From Bacillus_BA songklensis (GTDB lineage: Bacteria; Bacillota; Bacilli; Bacillales; Bacillaceae_H), in the NCBI RefSeq assembly GCF_042649685.1, contig NZ_JBHRZT010000026.1, positions 32,947-96,946 of the forward strand: a stretch of 64,000 nucleotides of DNA, written 5' to 3'. Shown one piece after another: positions 1-8,993 of the stretch. The notes below the pieces were generated by a model that saw only the letters and a program-made list of their open reading frames with translations, ran no database searches and had not been told where the DNA came from. The stretch's first letter is position 1, and each line of letters opens with the position of its first letter. Made by a program: the position numbers and the translations under genes.

Positions 1-759
1 GCACTTGATCGAATGGTGGCCAGCATAAAGGATGTTATCTCTGTCAACGAAGCCAAGACCACTCTTGTGCATGAAGCGATCCGCATTCAAGTGGAAGACG
101 AAGAAGTATGCTACAGCATCGGTCATCATGCTCTTTCCCTTTTGAACAAGAATGATTCGATTATGACGATTTGTAATGCTGGTTCAATCGCAACCGCTTA
201 CTATGGGACGGCACTCGCTCCATTTCATTTGTCGGTCGAGAAAGGCATTCCGTTAAAAGTGTATGCATGTGAAACAAGACCTGTGCTGCAAGGATCCCGT
301 CTGACAGCCTGGGAGTTACAGCAATCCGGTGTGGATGTGACACTCATAACGGATAATATGGCCGCCCATACTATTAAAACCAAAAAAATCAACGCCATTA
401 TCGTTGGGGCTGACCGCATCGCAGCAAACGGAGACACAGCGAATAAGATTGGTACATACGGTTTGGCTCTTCTTGCAAAATCATTCGGTATTCCATTCTA
501 TGTTGCCGCTCCTCTTTCAACATTCGATCCAACGATTGCAAGCGGAGATGATATTCCAATTGAAGAACGAGCAGCAGAAGAAATAACACATTTGAACGGA
601 AAACGTATCGCCCCAGAAGGAATTTCTGTCTACAATCCAGCTTTTGATGTCACACCAAATGAACTCATTACGGCAATCATTACGGAAAAAGGCATTATAA
701 CAGGAAACTATAAGCAAGAAATTCAAAGATTGTTTGCTCATCAATCATCATCTAAATAA
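1..759 (+). CDS. mtnA: S-methyl-5-thioribose-1-phosphate isomerase (5' truncated by window edge)
   Basis: The reading frame is open to the first base, so this is the C-terminal ~252 residues of a protein usually about 350 aa long. The family isomerises methylthioribose-1-phosphate to methylthioribulose-1-phosphate in the methionine salvage pathway, in the cytoplasm. The fragment carries the CNAG motif with the catalytic cysteine (near residue 58 of the visible part) and the GADRIAANGDTANKIGTYG block, which holds the catalytic aspartate. These features separate MtnA from the related eIF2B-type subunits. The missing N-terminus and any operon partners (mtnK is often adjacent) lie outside the window. 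The stop codon is followed by a gap with a degenerate family A repeat rather than another co-directional salvage gene. Confidence 0.93.
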   Translation, partial: ALDRMVASIKDVISVNEAKTTLVHEAIRIQVEDEEVCYSIGHHALSLLNKNDSIMTICNAGSIATAYYGTALAPFHLSVEKGIPLKVYACETRPVLQGSRLTAWELQQSGVDVTLITDNMAAHTIKTKKINAIIVGADRIAANGDTANKIGTYGLALLAKSFGIPFYVAAPLSTFDPTIASGDDIPIEERAAEEITHLNGKRIAPEGISVYNPAFDVTPNELITAIITEKGIITGNYKQEIQRLFAHQSSSK

Positions 760-889
760 AGGTAGTGGCCAGCGTACATTGAAAAACATACGTGCAGCCG
801 CCCTTCCTGCAATAATCACCATTTCATCTCTCCCTAATTGGCTAAACAACAAGGAGCATACAAATGGTGATTTTTTGATTCCCTCCGCT

Positions 890-1008
890 AAATATATTTT
901 CATTTTTCGACATCAGCTTTGACTTCTTAAACTGCTTATGCGTAAATCATTTGACACGGGTTCTTTTATCCATGCCAAATGATTTATGTGCATTCATATA
1001 GATGAAAA
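890..1008 (+). repeat. Family A dispersed repeat, right-half copy
   Basis: The gap between mtnA and the cheX-like gene holds the right half of a repeat seen at seven other places in the window. It has the CTTATGCGTAAATCAT block, an imperfect hairpin whose arms contain the AAATCATTTG and CAAATGATTT ends, and the terminal ATTTATGTGCATTCATATA. The left part of this copy is badly degraded. The rest of the gap (760-889) shows nothing recognisable. Confidence 0.7.
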
Positions 1009-1087
1009 TAAACAAATCTTTTACATAAAAATTCGACAAATCATGATATGATAGTATTACTACTTTTGTCTTAATCGAGGTGAGATA

Positions 1088-1534
1088 ATGACATTGACCC
1101 AGTCCCTTGAACACCTGTTAAAAAACGCCATTACGTCGTTTCAAACGATGGTACCTGCTCCTATTACTGTTGAGCCGACAATAGCCCTCTCTCCAGAAAT
1201 GAATCTCCCGTTCCGGTCTGTATTTATCGGATTGACGGGAGATATTTCAGGCTCTCTGATTATTCAAGGAGAAGAGCGTACTTTCTCCAATCTTGCGCGT
1301 TCCATGTTTGGAATGGAAATTGAAGGGGCGATGCTGCAATCCTTTACATGTGAATTAGGAAACATGATTGCCGGCAATTTTGCTACTGAAGCAACGAATG
1401 TGCAAGTTTCTTTGGATATCACCCCTCCCTGTATTTACGAAGAGGCTTTTTTCACCAGTATGGGAACAGTGGTAAGTCTTCCGCTTAAATTTCAGGACAA
1501 TGGTTATTTGCACATATCCATTTCAATGAATTGA
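1088..1534 (+). CDS. CheX/CheC-type chemotaxis phosphatase
   Basis: A 148-residue protein of the CheC/CheX/FliY family, which dephosphorylates CheY-P. The visible signature is E-L-G-N-M-I-A-G-N near residues 89-97, matching the E-x-x-N active-site helix of CheX. There is a single such helix and no FliN domain, so it resembles CheX more than CheC or FliY. The start is ATG 1088, preceded by CGAGGTGAGATA. It is monocistronic and far from any flagellar cluster, but the window also has a chemoreceptor at 47.5-49.2 kb. A role in adaptation of chemotaxis is inferred from the family. It could instead be a stand-alone domain protein that has lost CheY specificity. Confidence 0.75.
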   Translation: MTLTQSLEHLLKNAITSFQTMVPAPITVEPTIALSPEMNLPFRSVFIGLTGDISGSLIIQGEERTFSNLARSMFGMEIEGAMLQSFTCELGNMIAGNFATEATNVQVSLDITPPCIYEEAFFTSMGTVVSLPLKFQDNGYLHISISMN

Positions 1535-1806
1535 ATAGTATAACACCCCTGTTCCATGTCTACGCTAGTAATGAAGTATATATTTTGTCATGAAAACGTA
1601 ATAAGAATGGATAAACAATAAAGAATACAATGTAATAATCTTATTTTTCGTTGGATAATAAGATTCATGCCATTCGCTCTTAGCGTTCTTTATTCCCCTT
1701 TTATGAAGTCGCTTCCCTGTCTTGAGCATTGTAATCACTGTACGGTTCAGTAGGATAAAAGGAAATATAAGTTTGGGGTCAGCTCCCAAAGGAGGGTCTC
1801 TTTACA

Positions 1807-1980
1807 ATGACAGATAGCATAAGAGAAGAGAATTTGAAGAATAAGTACGGAGAAGAAAAAAGAAATCTCTATAGTGAAATCAATGAGGCTTCAAAAGAAC
1901 AAGGAGAAGCAGAACTGATTACATCCATCGATTTTGTTTTTATTGAAGGAGAAGGTTGGAAACTAGAAAGTGATCAATAA
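1807..1980 (+). CDS. Small acidic hypothetical protein (57 aa)
   Basis: The ORF starts with ATG 1807 and has an excellent ribosome binding site (AAAGGAGGG, 7-8 nt upstream). The product is strongly acidic, rich in Glu, Lys and Asn, and has no membrane segment. Its last codons (the Glu-Gly-Trp-Lys-Leu part) form the left arm of the intrinsic terminator that follows, so coding sequence and terminator overlap. I do not recognise the family. The strong Shine-Dalgarno sequence and dedicated terminator argue that it is a real gene. The preceding 270 bases show no other gene. Confidence 0.55.
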   Translation: MTDSIREENLKNKYGEEKRNLYSEINEASKEQGEAELITSIDFVFIEGEGWKLESDQ

Positions 1981-2011
1981 GCACTTTTTAGTTCTCCAAC
2001 CTTCTGTTTTT
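1950..2011 (+). terminator. Intrinsic terminator of the 57-aa ORF
   Basis: The arms GAAGGTTGG (1951-1959) and CCAACCTTC (1996-2004) are perfectly complementary, with extra pairing through AACT and AGTT, and are followed by TTTTT. Confidence 0.75.
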
Positions 2012-2056
2012 GTCCCGCTCTAACGGACAGCTAAAAAGCCCTGTGCGAGCTTCCCT

Positions 2057-2662
2057 TTATGAGCGTTCTCTCAGTTTTCTTCTTTTACGGCTAATCTTTT
2101 GATAAACAACGACAAGCAAAAATATGCCAAGGAATAACGCAATCCCATATGAATAAATAAATTCAACAATTTCATCAATATACTGTCCGAAGAAGTAACC
2201 GCTCGCAAATAAAGCACTCGTCCATACGAACGTCGTACTATAGCCAAACAAAGCAAACGTTCGATACGGCATATGGCTTTGTCCAGCCAAAAATGGAACG
2301 AAATGACGCACCCCCGGCAGGAAGTAACTAAACACTAAAGCCATTGAACCATGTTTTTCGATTAAACGAGTTGATTGCCGTACATAACTTTCCACTTTTT
2401 TAAGTTTCTTTACCCGGCTGTATATGGTGTCATGGAAAAACCTCCCGAGCAAATACAGGGTCGTTAAACTGCAAATCACCCCTGCATAGGTAACGACAAA
2501 AGCTGGAATGGGTAATAAATAGCTTTTAAAGGCGACAAGTCCGCTTGACATCACAATGACTTCATTGGGAACAGGCAAACCGAAAAAGCCAAGCCACAAC
2601 ACGAAAAATAACGCGATATACCCATAGTTATCTACAATTGCCAATAGTTCTGCGGTTTCCAA
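2057..2662 (-). CDS. DedA-family membrane protein
   Basis: A 201-residue polytopic membrane protein of the DedA/SNARE-associated family. It has hydrophobic segments near residues 10-35, 50-70, 135-160 and 172-192. A re-entrant region near residues 110-130 carries F-L-P-G-V-R-H-F-V-P-F-L-A-G, the conserved DedA motif. Family members act as lipid scramblases/flippases and in envelope homeostasis; the exact substrate here is unknown. Five basic residues close the cytoplasmic C-terminus. It lies 39 bp downstream of ogt on the same strand and may be the last gene of the kinase-ogt-dedA run. A second, distinct DedA protein lies at 37.1-37.7 kb. Confidence 0.85.
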   Translation of the reverse strand: METAELLAIVDNYGYIALFFVLWLGFFGLPVPNEVIVMSSGLVAFKSYLLPIPAFVVTYAGVICSLTTLYLLGRFFHDTIYSRVKKLKKVESYVRQSTRLIEKHGSMALVFSYFLPGVRHFVPFLAGQSHMPYRTFALFGYSTTFVWTSALFASGYFFGQYIDEIVEFIYSYGIALFLGIFLLVVVYQKISRKRRKLRERS

Positions 2663-2701
2663 ATATCTTTCTCCTTCTACCTTCTACGATGGTGCTAGCT
2701 C

Positions 2702-3220
2702 TTATCCAGGGATGAACATGCCATTTTGTGCATTTATCCCTTCTAGCTGTAAGAGCTCTTCTTTTATGCCTATTTTCTTTCCAGCATAGCCTGTTAATTG
2801 ACCACTCTTCCCGATCACACGGTGGCACGGAACAATGATTGGAATCGGATTGGCACGATTAGCCTGCCCGACTGCGCGAACAGCTTTCGGATTATCAATC
2901 GCTTTGGCTACATCTGCATATGACCATACTTCGCCGTACGGAATAGTTGACAGTACGTTCCAAACTTGACGTTGAAACAGTGTTCCTTTCACGTCAAGCG
3001 GCACTTGAAAGCTTGTTCGTTCCTTCGCAAAATATTCCATAAGCTGCCGTTCCGCTTGAGCTGCTGGAGAACGGTCATCCCCACACTCTACCTCATAACA
3101 GGTTTGAAATTCAATAAATTCCTCTTCTGAAACCAAAATACGGGATAATCCTTTTTCACTTGAGACTAAATATAGCGTATGAAATATCGGTACGTGAACC
3201 TTTCGATAAAACGTGCTCAT
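2702..3220 (-). CDS. ogt: Methylated-DNA--[protein]-cysteine S-methyltransferase
   Basis: A 172-residue suicide repair enzyme that transfers the methyl group from O6-methylguanine (or O4-methylthymine) in DNA to its own cysteine. The active-site motif P-C-H-R-V-I is near residues 130-135, and the DNA-binding wing A-V-R-A-V-G-Q-A-N-R-A-N-P precedes it. The N-terminal ~85 residues are the divergent ribonuclease-like domain of the family. There is no Ada-type regulatory domain, so it is the constitutive Ogt type. The start overlaps the stop of the upstream sensor kinase by 4 bp (ATGA), which suggests translational coupling. Co-transcription with a PAS kinase is not an obvious functional link. 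Confidence 0.93.
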   Translation of the reverse strand: MSTFYRKVHVPIFHTLYLVSSEKGLSRILVSEEEFIEFQTCYEVECGDDRSPAAQAERQLMEYFAKERTSFQVPLDVKGTLFQRQVWNVLSTIPYGEVWSYADVAKAIDNPKAVRAVGQANRANPIPIIVPCHRVIGKSGQLTGYAGKKIGIKEELLQLEGINAQNGMFIPG

Positions 3221-5400
3221 ATAACATCCTTTCCTTTTGAATATATGGGCAAATAAATAGAAAAAGTCGTACCTTCTCCTATTTTACTATTTACGTCAAT
3301 ATATCCTTTATGTTCTTCAATAATTTTATAAGATACCATCAGTCCCAGGCCGGTCCCTTTTTCCTTTGTCGTATAAAACGGTTCGCCGAGGCGCTTGACC
3401 CGATCCTCCGGCATCCCTTCCCCTTCGTCTTGAATCGATACAGCAATGTATTGATCACAATGCTTGACAGCAGAAACGAAAATATTTCCTCCCCTTGGCA
3501 TAACCTCAATGGCATTTTTGATGATGTTAATAAACACTTGCTTGAGTTGATTCGTCTCACAATAGACAAACGGAAGCTCTTCTTTAAATGTCGAGAGGAA
3601 CTGCACATTTGTCAAAGCGGCTTGTGCTCCGAGCAAATCGATCGTTTCCTTGATAATTTGAACAACGTCTCGTTCCTCAAATTTGACGGCTTGCGGCTTT
3701 GCCAGCACTAAAAAATCCGTAATAATATTTTCAATTCTTTTTAACTCTGATGTGATGACGTCAAAATATAAAGAATAGTCTTCTTTGATGCTTCCCTGCA
3801 AAAGTTGGACAAACCCTTTCAACGCAGTCATTGGATTGCGAATCTCGTGGGCGATGCCCGCTGCCAGTTGCCCGACGACTTGCATGGTATCTGATTTACG
3901 AATTTGCTCTTGCATGGCTCTTTTTTCTGTTATATCACGAAACATTGTCATATAGAGACCCGGGATAATATCTTTTTTGGTAGAAAACTCAATAATCTTC
4001 GTTCTTCCATCCGCCATTAAATAGGTGAGCTCGCCGTCTCCTTCCCCCTCTGTTTCAATCATCACATGATGATGATGCAGCTCGTTGTAATGTTCTTTTG
4101 AGACAAAATATTGAAGGGAACACTTGCAAATCTCTTCTTTTGTCATTTCAACAATCTTGCATGCCGCTGAGTTCACATCGATAATATTTCTCTTCCCATC
4201 CCACAATACAATGCCATCAAGGGAACCGTCAAAGATTTTGCGAAACTTTTGTTCACTTTCCCTCAATTCTTGTTCCATTCGCTTGCGTTCACTAATGTTG
4301 CGATAAATGGTCAAATTGTAACCTTCAATAATTCCCCGCTTTGAGGTGAACTCCAGTTCTTTGATTTCACCATTCGGCATATAAAAAGGGTGTTCAGCGC
4401 GAATAACACCCCTTTCATAAAACTCATTCATGGCTCGAATGGTTTCTGGGTCATCCATATCCATAAAATGTTCAAGATTATAGCCGATCAATTGAGGAAG
4501 AGGCAGTTCAAACGTACGGGCTGAGGCAGGATTAGCATCGATGATATTCCATTGATCATCCCAAATGATAATGGCATCAATCGCATTCTCAAATATTTCT
4601 CTGAATTTTCTTTCACTTTTTGCCAATCTTTGTTTCATTTGGCGCTTTTCCGTGCTATCACGCATAATCGACATATAATATTCATTATAAATGTTTGATG
4701 TTGTCGTGAACTCAAAGTATTTTTCTTCTCCATTCGCTAACATAATGGGAATTTCTCCGGTTGCTTTACCTACTTGATAGAGATTTCTCCACAGTTTCAT
4801 CAATTTATAACGGTAACTCGGTTTCACCAACTGTGTTAGAGACATTTGAATCAGTTGTTCTTTATCATAATTTAAAGAGCGGCATAAAGATTGATTAACA
4901 TCGATAATATTGGCATTCTTATCAAAAATGATGATACCGTCAATGGCTTGATTATACATATCTTGAAACATTTTTTGACTCACAAGCCGTTCATCTTCCA
5001 GCATTTTATGTTGTGTCATATCATGAAACGTACAAATAATCATGTTCGTTTCATCTGTATATTGTTCTGATACAAATCTGACATATTTCTTCAATCCGCT
5101 ATGGAGGGTAATATCCCCCTCATAATAAAAATGACTCTCGTTTGTCAACGACTCATAGTATTGTTCAATCACTTGATACGAAAACATAATCAATACGTCT
5201 TTTATATGCAGTGACATCATCTCATTCTTTGTTTTTTCAAACAGACGACATGCTGCTTCATTTACCTTTATTACTTGAAATGATCGATCAAACACAATAA
5301 TTGATTCCATTACACGATCAAAGATGATGTTTAATTGTTTTAGTTGCTGGTCCCTCGAATATTCTTCTCTTCCCTTGGCTCCTTCATGAATAACTGTCAT
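3217..5400 (-). CDS. Multi-PAS sensor histidine kinase (sporulation-kinase-like)
   Basis: A soluble sensor kinase of about 727 residues with four successive PAS domains (roughly residues 20-130, 145-255, 265-375, 390-500). They are followed by a HisKA domain with H box A-G-I-A-H-E-I-R-N-P (near 525) and a HATPase domain (N box N-I-I-K-N-A-I-E, G boxes D-E-G-E-G-M-P and G-T-G-L-G-L). No membrane segment is present. The layout resembles the cytoplasmic phosphorelay kinases of bacilli that feed Spo0F. No response regulator gene is adjacent, which fits an orphan kinase. The start is uncertain. ATG 5400 is chosen because the extra 24 residues from GTG 5472 look non-coding, but neither has a well-spaced ribosome binding site. 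Confidence 0.85.
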   Translation of the reverse strand: MTVIHEGAKGREEYSRDQQLKQLNIIFDRVMESIIVFDRSFQVIKVNEAACRLFEKTKNEMMSLHIKDVLIMFSYQVIEQYYESLTNESHFYYEGDITLHSGLKKYVRFVSEQYTDETNMIICTFHDMTQHKMLEDERLVSQKMFQDMYNQAIDGIIIFDKNANIIDVNQSLCRSLNYDKEQLIQMSLTQLVKPSYRYKLMKLWRNLYQVGKATGEIPIMLANGEEKYFEFTTTSNIYNEYYMSIMRDSTEKRQMKQRLAKSERKFREIFENAIDAIIIWDDQWNIIDANPASARTFELPLPQLIGYNLEHFMDMDDPETIRAMNEFYERGVIRAEHPFYMPNGEIKELEFTSKRGIIEGYNLTIYRNISERKRMEQELRESEQKFRKIFDGSLDGIVLWDGKRNIIDVNSAACKIVEMTKEEICKCSLQYFVSKEHYNELHHHHVMIETEGEGDGELTYLMADGRTKIIEFSTKKDIIPGLYMTMFRDITEKRAMQEQIRKSDTMQVVGQLAAGIAHEIRNPMTALKGFVQLLQGSIKEDYSLYFDVITSELKRIENIITDFLVLAKPQAVKFEERDVVQIIKETIDLLGAQAALTNVQFLSTFKEELPFVYCETNQLKQVFINIIKNAIEVMPRGGNIFVSAVKHCDQYIAVSIQDEGEGMPEDRVKRLGEPFYTTKEKGTGLGLMVSYKIIEEHKGYIDVNSKIGEGTTFSIYLPIYSKGKDVI

Positions 5401-5489
5401 GATGAGACTACGACCCCTTTCCTTCTCAACCCTTTCTCCGAGTGTATGTATTCTACACCTTTCCGTTTTCACCTGCTATCATTTGTCGA

Positions 5490-5640
5490 TTATATACATC
5501 CACATTGAAAATTCGACATGGCCAAAAATAGCCATGTCATATTTTCAACGCATAAGAGGTTGACAAGCTCCCTTTCGGGTTCTTGACAACCTCTCATACG
5601 AGAACCTTTTTTTGCGTATTCAAGGTGTAAAAACAGAAAG
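5490..5640 (-). repeat. Family A dispersed repeat, inverted copy
   Basis: Read on the minus strand this has the family A order: GGTTCTCGTATGAGAGG, an outer stem AGAGGTTG/CAACCTCT closed over C-C-C-GAAA-G-G-G, CTTATGCG, the second hairpin GACATGGC/GCCATGTC and a terminal GTGGATGTATATAA. It faces the copy at 5793-6008 in opposite orientation. Confidence 0.8.
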
Positions 5641-5741
5641 CCTTTAACATGATAAAAAAACCGTTTTCGTCATGGACAGCAGGGTATACTTTGAAAGCAG
5701 CTAAAGGAGAACCACAATTTTAAGAGTGGCCCACAGTAATT

Positions 5742-5786
5742 AAAAAACCCTTCCACGCTAGCTTTTGAACGTGAAAGGGTTTTTTT
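5742..5786 (-). terminator. Bidirectional terminator-like hairpin
   Basis: The arms AACCCTTCCACG and CGTGAAAGGGTT are flanked by A6 and T7 runs. It lies between the two family A repeats, downstream of lutC on the minus strand. Confidence 0.6.
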
Positions 5787-5792
5787 AATCAT

Positions 5793-6008
5793 ATATTATA
5801 TATAAATCCCATTTAATTCTTTAACCTCTACTATTGGATTCTCTTCCATTCGCGCCTTTCTGTTCTCTCATCTTGAATGAGCTAACAAAGGTTCTCGTAT
5901 AAGGCTTCGGCAAGGGCCCGTAAGGGAAATGGACGAAGCCTTATGCGTAAATCATGTAGCATGGACCGCTTTTGTCCATGTTACATGATTTATGTGGATT
6001 TATATATT
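5793..6008 (+). repeat. Family A dispersed repeat, full-length copy
   Basis: About 215 bp, beginning TATATAAATCCCATTTAA and ending ATGATTTATGTGGATTTATA, so the two ends are inverted relative to each other. It contains the outer stem AAGGCTTCG/CGAAGCCTT, an inner C-C-C-GTAA-G-G-G tetraloop, CTTATGCG and a long hairpin (AAATCATGTA / TACATGATTT). It abuts the lutC stop codon and may serve as its 3' end. Confidence 0.85.
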
Positions 6009-6730
6009 TATTTGTCGTCTACAACGATATAGGTGGCTTTTACAGGACCATGTACACCTACGACTAGATTCATTTCAATATCAGCCGAGTTACTCGGGCC
6101 TGTAATAAAGTTAATGCATGAAGCGATGTCTTCACCTGCTTCGACAATCTCATGAATGCGTTGTGCAGCTTGCGTAATACGCGGGACGATCGAGCTTTTC
6201 GGAATGATGGCAACATAAGTGGTCGGAAGTAAGCTTACCGAACGGCCTTTTCCGTTCCCACTGAATAATACAACTGTACCGGATTCCGCCAACGTCATAT
6301 CACTGAATGTAATTCCTACATTGGCCCGCTCTGCCTTTCGGATATTTTCCTTCCCAAGTTCCGGATTCCATATGTGAACATCGACATTCTCATTTTTCCA
6401 TTGCTCATTTAATAAATGAGACAAACCGTATTCTTCAAAACGCGGGTCCTTCCAGGTAACAACTGGGCCCCCGCCATAGTTGGCAACGACTTGGTGAAGG
6501 GTCTCAACCAATTCAACAGACGATGTTTCCACATAATCTGTATGAATGCGCACGCAGTAATCTTTTAATTGCTGAGACAATTGATCCTGCGTCCATCCCC
6601 GATAAACCTCATGCTGCGGCTGATGTTTCCAATTTGGACGCGTAACCCCTTCCGTACGACGATCTCTGCCAAGCTGCTTGGCAATATGGTTTAAAAATTT
6701 ATCGCGATTTTGAATAGTACCTACTGCCAT
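6008..6730 (-). CDS. lutC: L-lactate utilisation protein LutC
   Basis: A 240-residue member of the LUD domain family and third subunit of the LutABC L-lactate oxidising system (L-lactate to pyruvate, on the cytoplasmic side of the membrane). Characteristic blocks are F-S-D-M-T-L-A-E-S-G-T-V (near 143-154) and the C-terminal I-T-G-P-S-N-S-A-D-I-E stretch. The start is ATG 6730, two bases after the lutB stop, so it is closely coupled to lutB. It is last in the lutABC operon driven from about 9.0 kb. Its stop abuts a family A repeat whose hairpin could act as a transcript end. Confidence 0.95.
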   Translation of the reverse strand: MAVGTIQNRDKFLNHIAKQLGRDRRTEGVTRPNWKHQPQHEVYRGWTQDQLSQQLKDYCVRIHTDYVETSSVELVETLHQVVANYGGGPVVTWKDPRFEEYGLSHLLNEQWKNENVDVHIWNPELGKENIRKAERANVGITFSDMTLAESGTVVLFSGNGKGRSVSLLPTTYVAIIPKSSIVPRITQAAQRIHEIVEAGEDIASCINFITGPSNSADIEMNLVVGVHGPVKATYIVVDDK

Positions 6731-6732
6731 GT

Positions 6733-8157
6733 TTAGTTCTCTCCTTTTTGATGATCTTTAAACCACGAACGGAAGGTTTCCTTGTTTGGAGCCGGGAATT
6801 CGCGAATTTCGGTCCATGCCTTTAACGGACCGGGACCTTTTGAGATTTTATCACCGTTCGTGAATGGATTCATTGCCGTCGGAGCAATCTTTGCACCAAG
6901 TTTGTACAATGAAGATGAAGCAGCTCCTAAACCGAATGCCTTCATCGCCAGTTTTTCGGAAATCGGTGCACGCCCCTCACGCTCCACGATGACTTGACGG
7001 TGCTTATGCAGCAATTCATGCAACGGAATTTTAACCGGACAAGCTTCTGTACATGCCGCACATAAAGTCGATGCATATGGGAGTTCTTTATAATCGTCAT
7101 AACCGCCCAATAACGGCGATAACACCGCCCCGATCGGCCCAGGATAAATAGAACCGTACGAATGGCCGCCTACATGGCGATAAACCGGACAGACGTTGAT
7201 ACACGCCGCACAGCGAATGCATTGCAAAACGGATTGGAACTCAGTTCCTAAGATTTTGGAACGCCCATTGTCTACAATCACAAGGTGGAATTCTTCCGGA
7301 CCGTCTATATCCCCAGGCTGTTTGGGACCTGTCAATGTCGTAATATAGCTTGTTAAACGCTGTCCAACCGCACTGCGTGTCAATAAGCTGACAAGTACCT
7401 CGAACTCCTCGTAAGTCGGAACAATCCGCTCCATCCCCATCACTGTGATTTGCGTTTTCGGCAATGTCGTAGCTAAACGCGCATTTCCTTCGTTTGTCAC
7501 AAGTGAGATAGATCCTGATTCAGCAATCCCAAAGTTACAGCCTGTAATGCCAACATCGGCCGATAAAAAGTCCGGACGAAGAGTAACACGGGCATGTTGG
7601 GCCAGTTCCTCCGGCTTTTCGGTTTTTTGGTAAGCAAGTTTTTCTGTAAACACATCGCGAATTTGCTCTTTATTTTTATGAAGGGCAGGCGCAACAATAT
7701 GTGAAGGAGGATCATGATCGTCTATTTGTAAAATATACTCGCCCAGGTCCGTCTCGATTACTTGACAGCCTAATGCTTCAAGTGCCGCATTCATATCGAT
7801 TTCTTCTGTCACCATTGATTTTGATTTAACGATTTTTTTCGCATTTTTCTTTTGGATGACATTTGCAATGTATTCATTTGCCTCTTCAGCCGTTTGGGCA
7901 AAAAATACATGGCCGCCCCGCTTCACCACATTTTCGCTTAATTGCTGCAAGTAGTAATCTAAATTTTCCAATGTATGCCGGCGAATCTCTTCTCCAAGCG
8001 CACGCCACTCTTCCCAGTTCCCAAGCTCTTCGGCTGCATCTAGACGACGAGCCTGAAGGCGTTCCTGCGCACCGGCAACCGCCATCCGCATAAAATCATT
8101 GTTAATCCCTTTATCAACACGTTTTTTAAAGTCGTCTGCGCCAATTTTCATTGCCAT
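6733..8157 (-). CDS. lutB: L-lactate utilisation iron-sulfur protein LutB
   Basis: A 474-residue iron-sulfur subunit of LutABC. It has an N-terminal LUD domain, with the LutB/LutC block I-T-G-C-N-F-G-I-A-E-S-G near residue 210. Two ferredoxin-like cluster motifs follow, C-I-R-C-A-A-C-I-N-V-C-P (near 310) and C-A-A-C-T-E-A-C-P (near 360), for two [4Fe-4S] centres. The start is set at ATG 8157 (Met-Ala-Met-Lys-Ile-Gly), as in the Bacillus subtilis protein; a TTG 15 nt upstream is possible but less likely. It lies 49 bp downstream of lutA and 2 bp upstream of lutC in one operon. Confidence 0.95.
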   Translation of the reverse strand: MAMKIGADDFKKRVDKGINNDFMRMAVAGAQERLQARRLDAAEELGNWEEWRALGEEIRRHTLENLDYYLQQLSENVVKRGGHVFFAQTAEEANEYIANVIQKKNAKKIVKSKSMVTEEIDMNAALEALGCQVIETDLGEYILQIDDHDPPSHIVAPALHKNKEQIRDVFTEKLAYQKTEKPEELAQHARVTLRPDFLSADVGITGCNFGIAESGSISLVTNEGNARLATTLPKTQITVMGMERIVPTYEEFEVLVSLLTRSAVGQRLTSYITTLTGPKQPGDIDGPEEFHLVIVDNGRSKILGTEFQSVLQCIRCAACINVCPVYRHVGGHSYGSIYPGPIGAVLSPLLGGYDDYKELPYASTLCAACTEACPVKIPLHELLHKHRQVIVEREGRAPISEKLAMKAFGLGAASSSLYKLGAKIAPTAMNPFTNGDKISKGPGPLKAWTEIREFPAPNKETFRSWFKDHQKGEN

Positions 8158-8206
8158 CTTTCTCAACCCCAATCTTTGTATATCCGTATAAGCAACTAAA
8201 CGATTA

Positions 8207-8923
8207 TTATTTACTATTCAATACTTCAGCGATATGCATGACTCTAACCGGCTTTCCCTTACGCTCCATACGTCCGCCGATGTTCATCAAGCACCCGCAA
8301 TCGGCACCGATCAAATAATCCGCCCCTGTCCCGACCGCGCATTCTACTTTTTCATCCACCATCTGTTCGGAAATTTGGCCCATTTTAACAGAGAATGTAC
8401 CACCAAAACCACAGCAGTTATTGGCATTTGGCAGCATCTCAAAATCTAATCCTTCTACATTCTTTAATAGTTTGAAAGGAGCATCTTTTACGCCAAGTAG
8501 ACGCGTCATATGACAAGATGTATGATATGTTGCTTTCCCCTCTAACTTTGCACCCACATTTTCCACTTTTAATACATCGACAATGAATTGCGTTAATTCG
8601 TATGTTTTGTCAGCAAGCGCTTGCGCTTTAGGTTCCCACACAGGATCTCCTTTGAAGATATGAGGATACTCCTTGAACATCGTTCCGCAAGAACCGGATG
8701 GTGTGACTACATATTCGGAATGTTCGAACGTTTTGATCATATTTTTCATGGCTTCTTTCGATTCTTTTACATAGCCGCTGTTGTAAGCGGGCTGTCCGCA
8801 GCACACTTGCGTTTCCGGAAAATCAATGTCACAGCCAAGACGCTCTAGTAATTCTACAGTTGCTTTCCCTACACCGGATTGAAACATATCAACTAAACAA
8901 GTAACGAATAATGAAACCTTCAT
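8207..8923 (-). CDS. lutA: L-lactate utilisation protein LutA (CCG-domain subunit)
   Basis: A 238-residue protein with two cysteine-rich CCG domains, C-C-G-Q-P-A near residue 37 and C-C-G-F-G-G near 160, the type found in heterodisulfide-reductase-like and GlcF proteins. It is the first gene of lutABC and part of the L-lactate dehydrogenase system that sends electrons to the respiratory chain. The start is ATG 8923 (Met-Lys-Val-Ser-Leu-Phe) because GGAGGG lies 7-8 nt ahead; the upstream ATG 8938 overlaps that ribosome binding site. The promoter and a perfect LutR-type operator lie at 8994-9040. Confidence 0.95.
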   Translation of the reverse strand: MKVSLFVTCLVDMFQSGVGKATVELLERLGCDIDFPETQVCCGQPAYNSGYVKESKEAMKNMIKTFEHSEYVVTPSGSCGTMFKEYPHIFKGDPVWEPKAQALADKTYELTQFIVDVLKVENVGAKLEGKATYHTSCHMTRLLGVKDAPFKLLKNVEGLDFEMLPNANNCCGFGGTFSVKMGQISEQMVDEKVECAVGTGADYLIGADCGCLMNIGGRMERKGKPVRVMHIAEVLNSK

Positions 8924-8993
8924 CTCTTTTCCCTCCATACACAGACAAGCCTATTCAATATACTATTCACGCACAGGATAACCTATCAACAGG

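Noticed and set aside
1565..1789. 74-codon minus-strand ORF in the gap after the cheX-like gene
   Set aside because: It starts with TTG, without a ribosome binding site, has unusual composition, and is overlapped by the leader of the 57-aa gene.
5650..5724. 24-codon ORF between the two family A repeats
   Set aside because: It has only a weak binding site, is very short, and shows no sign of coding beyond an open frame.
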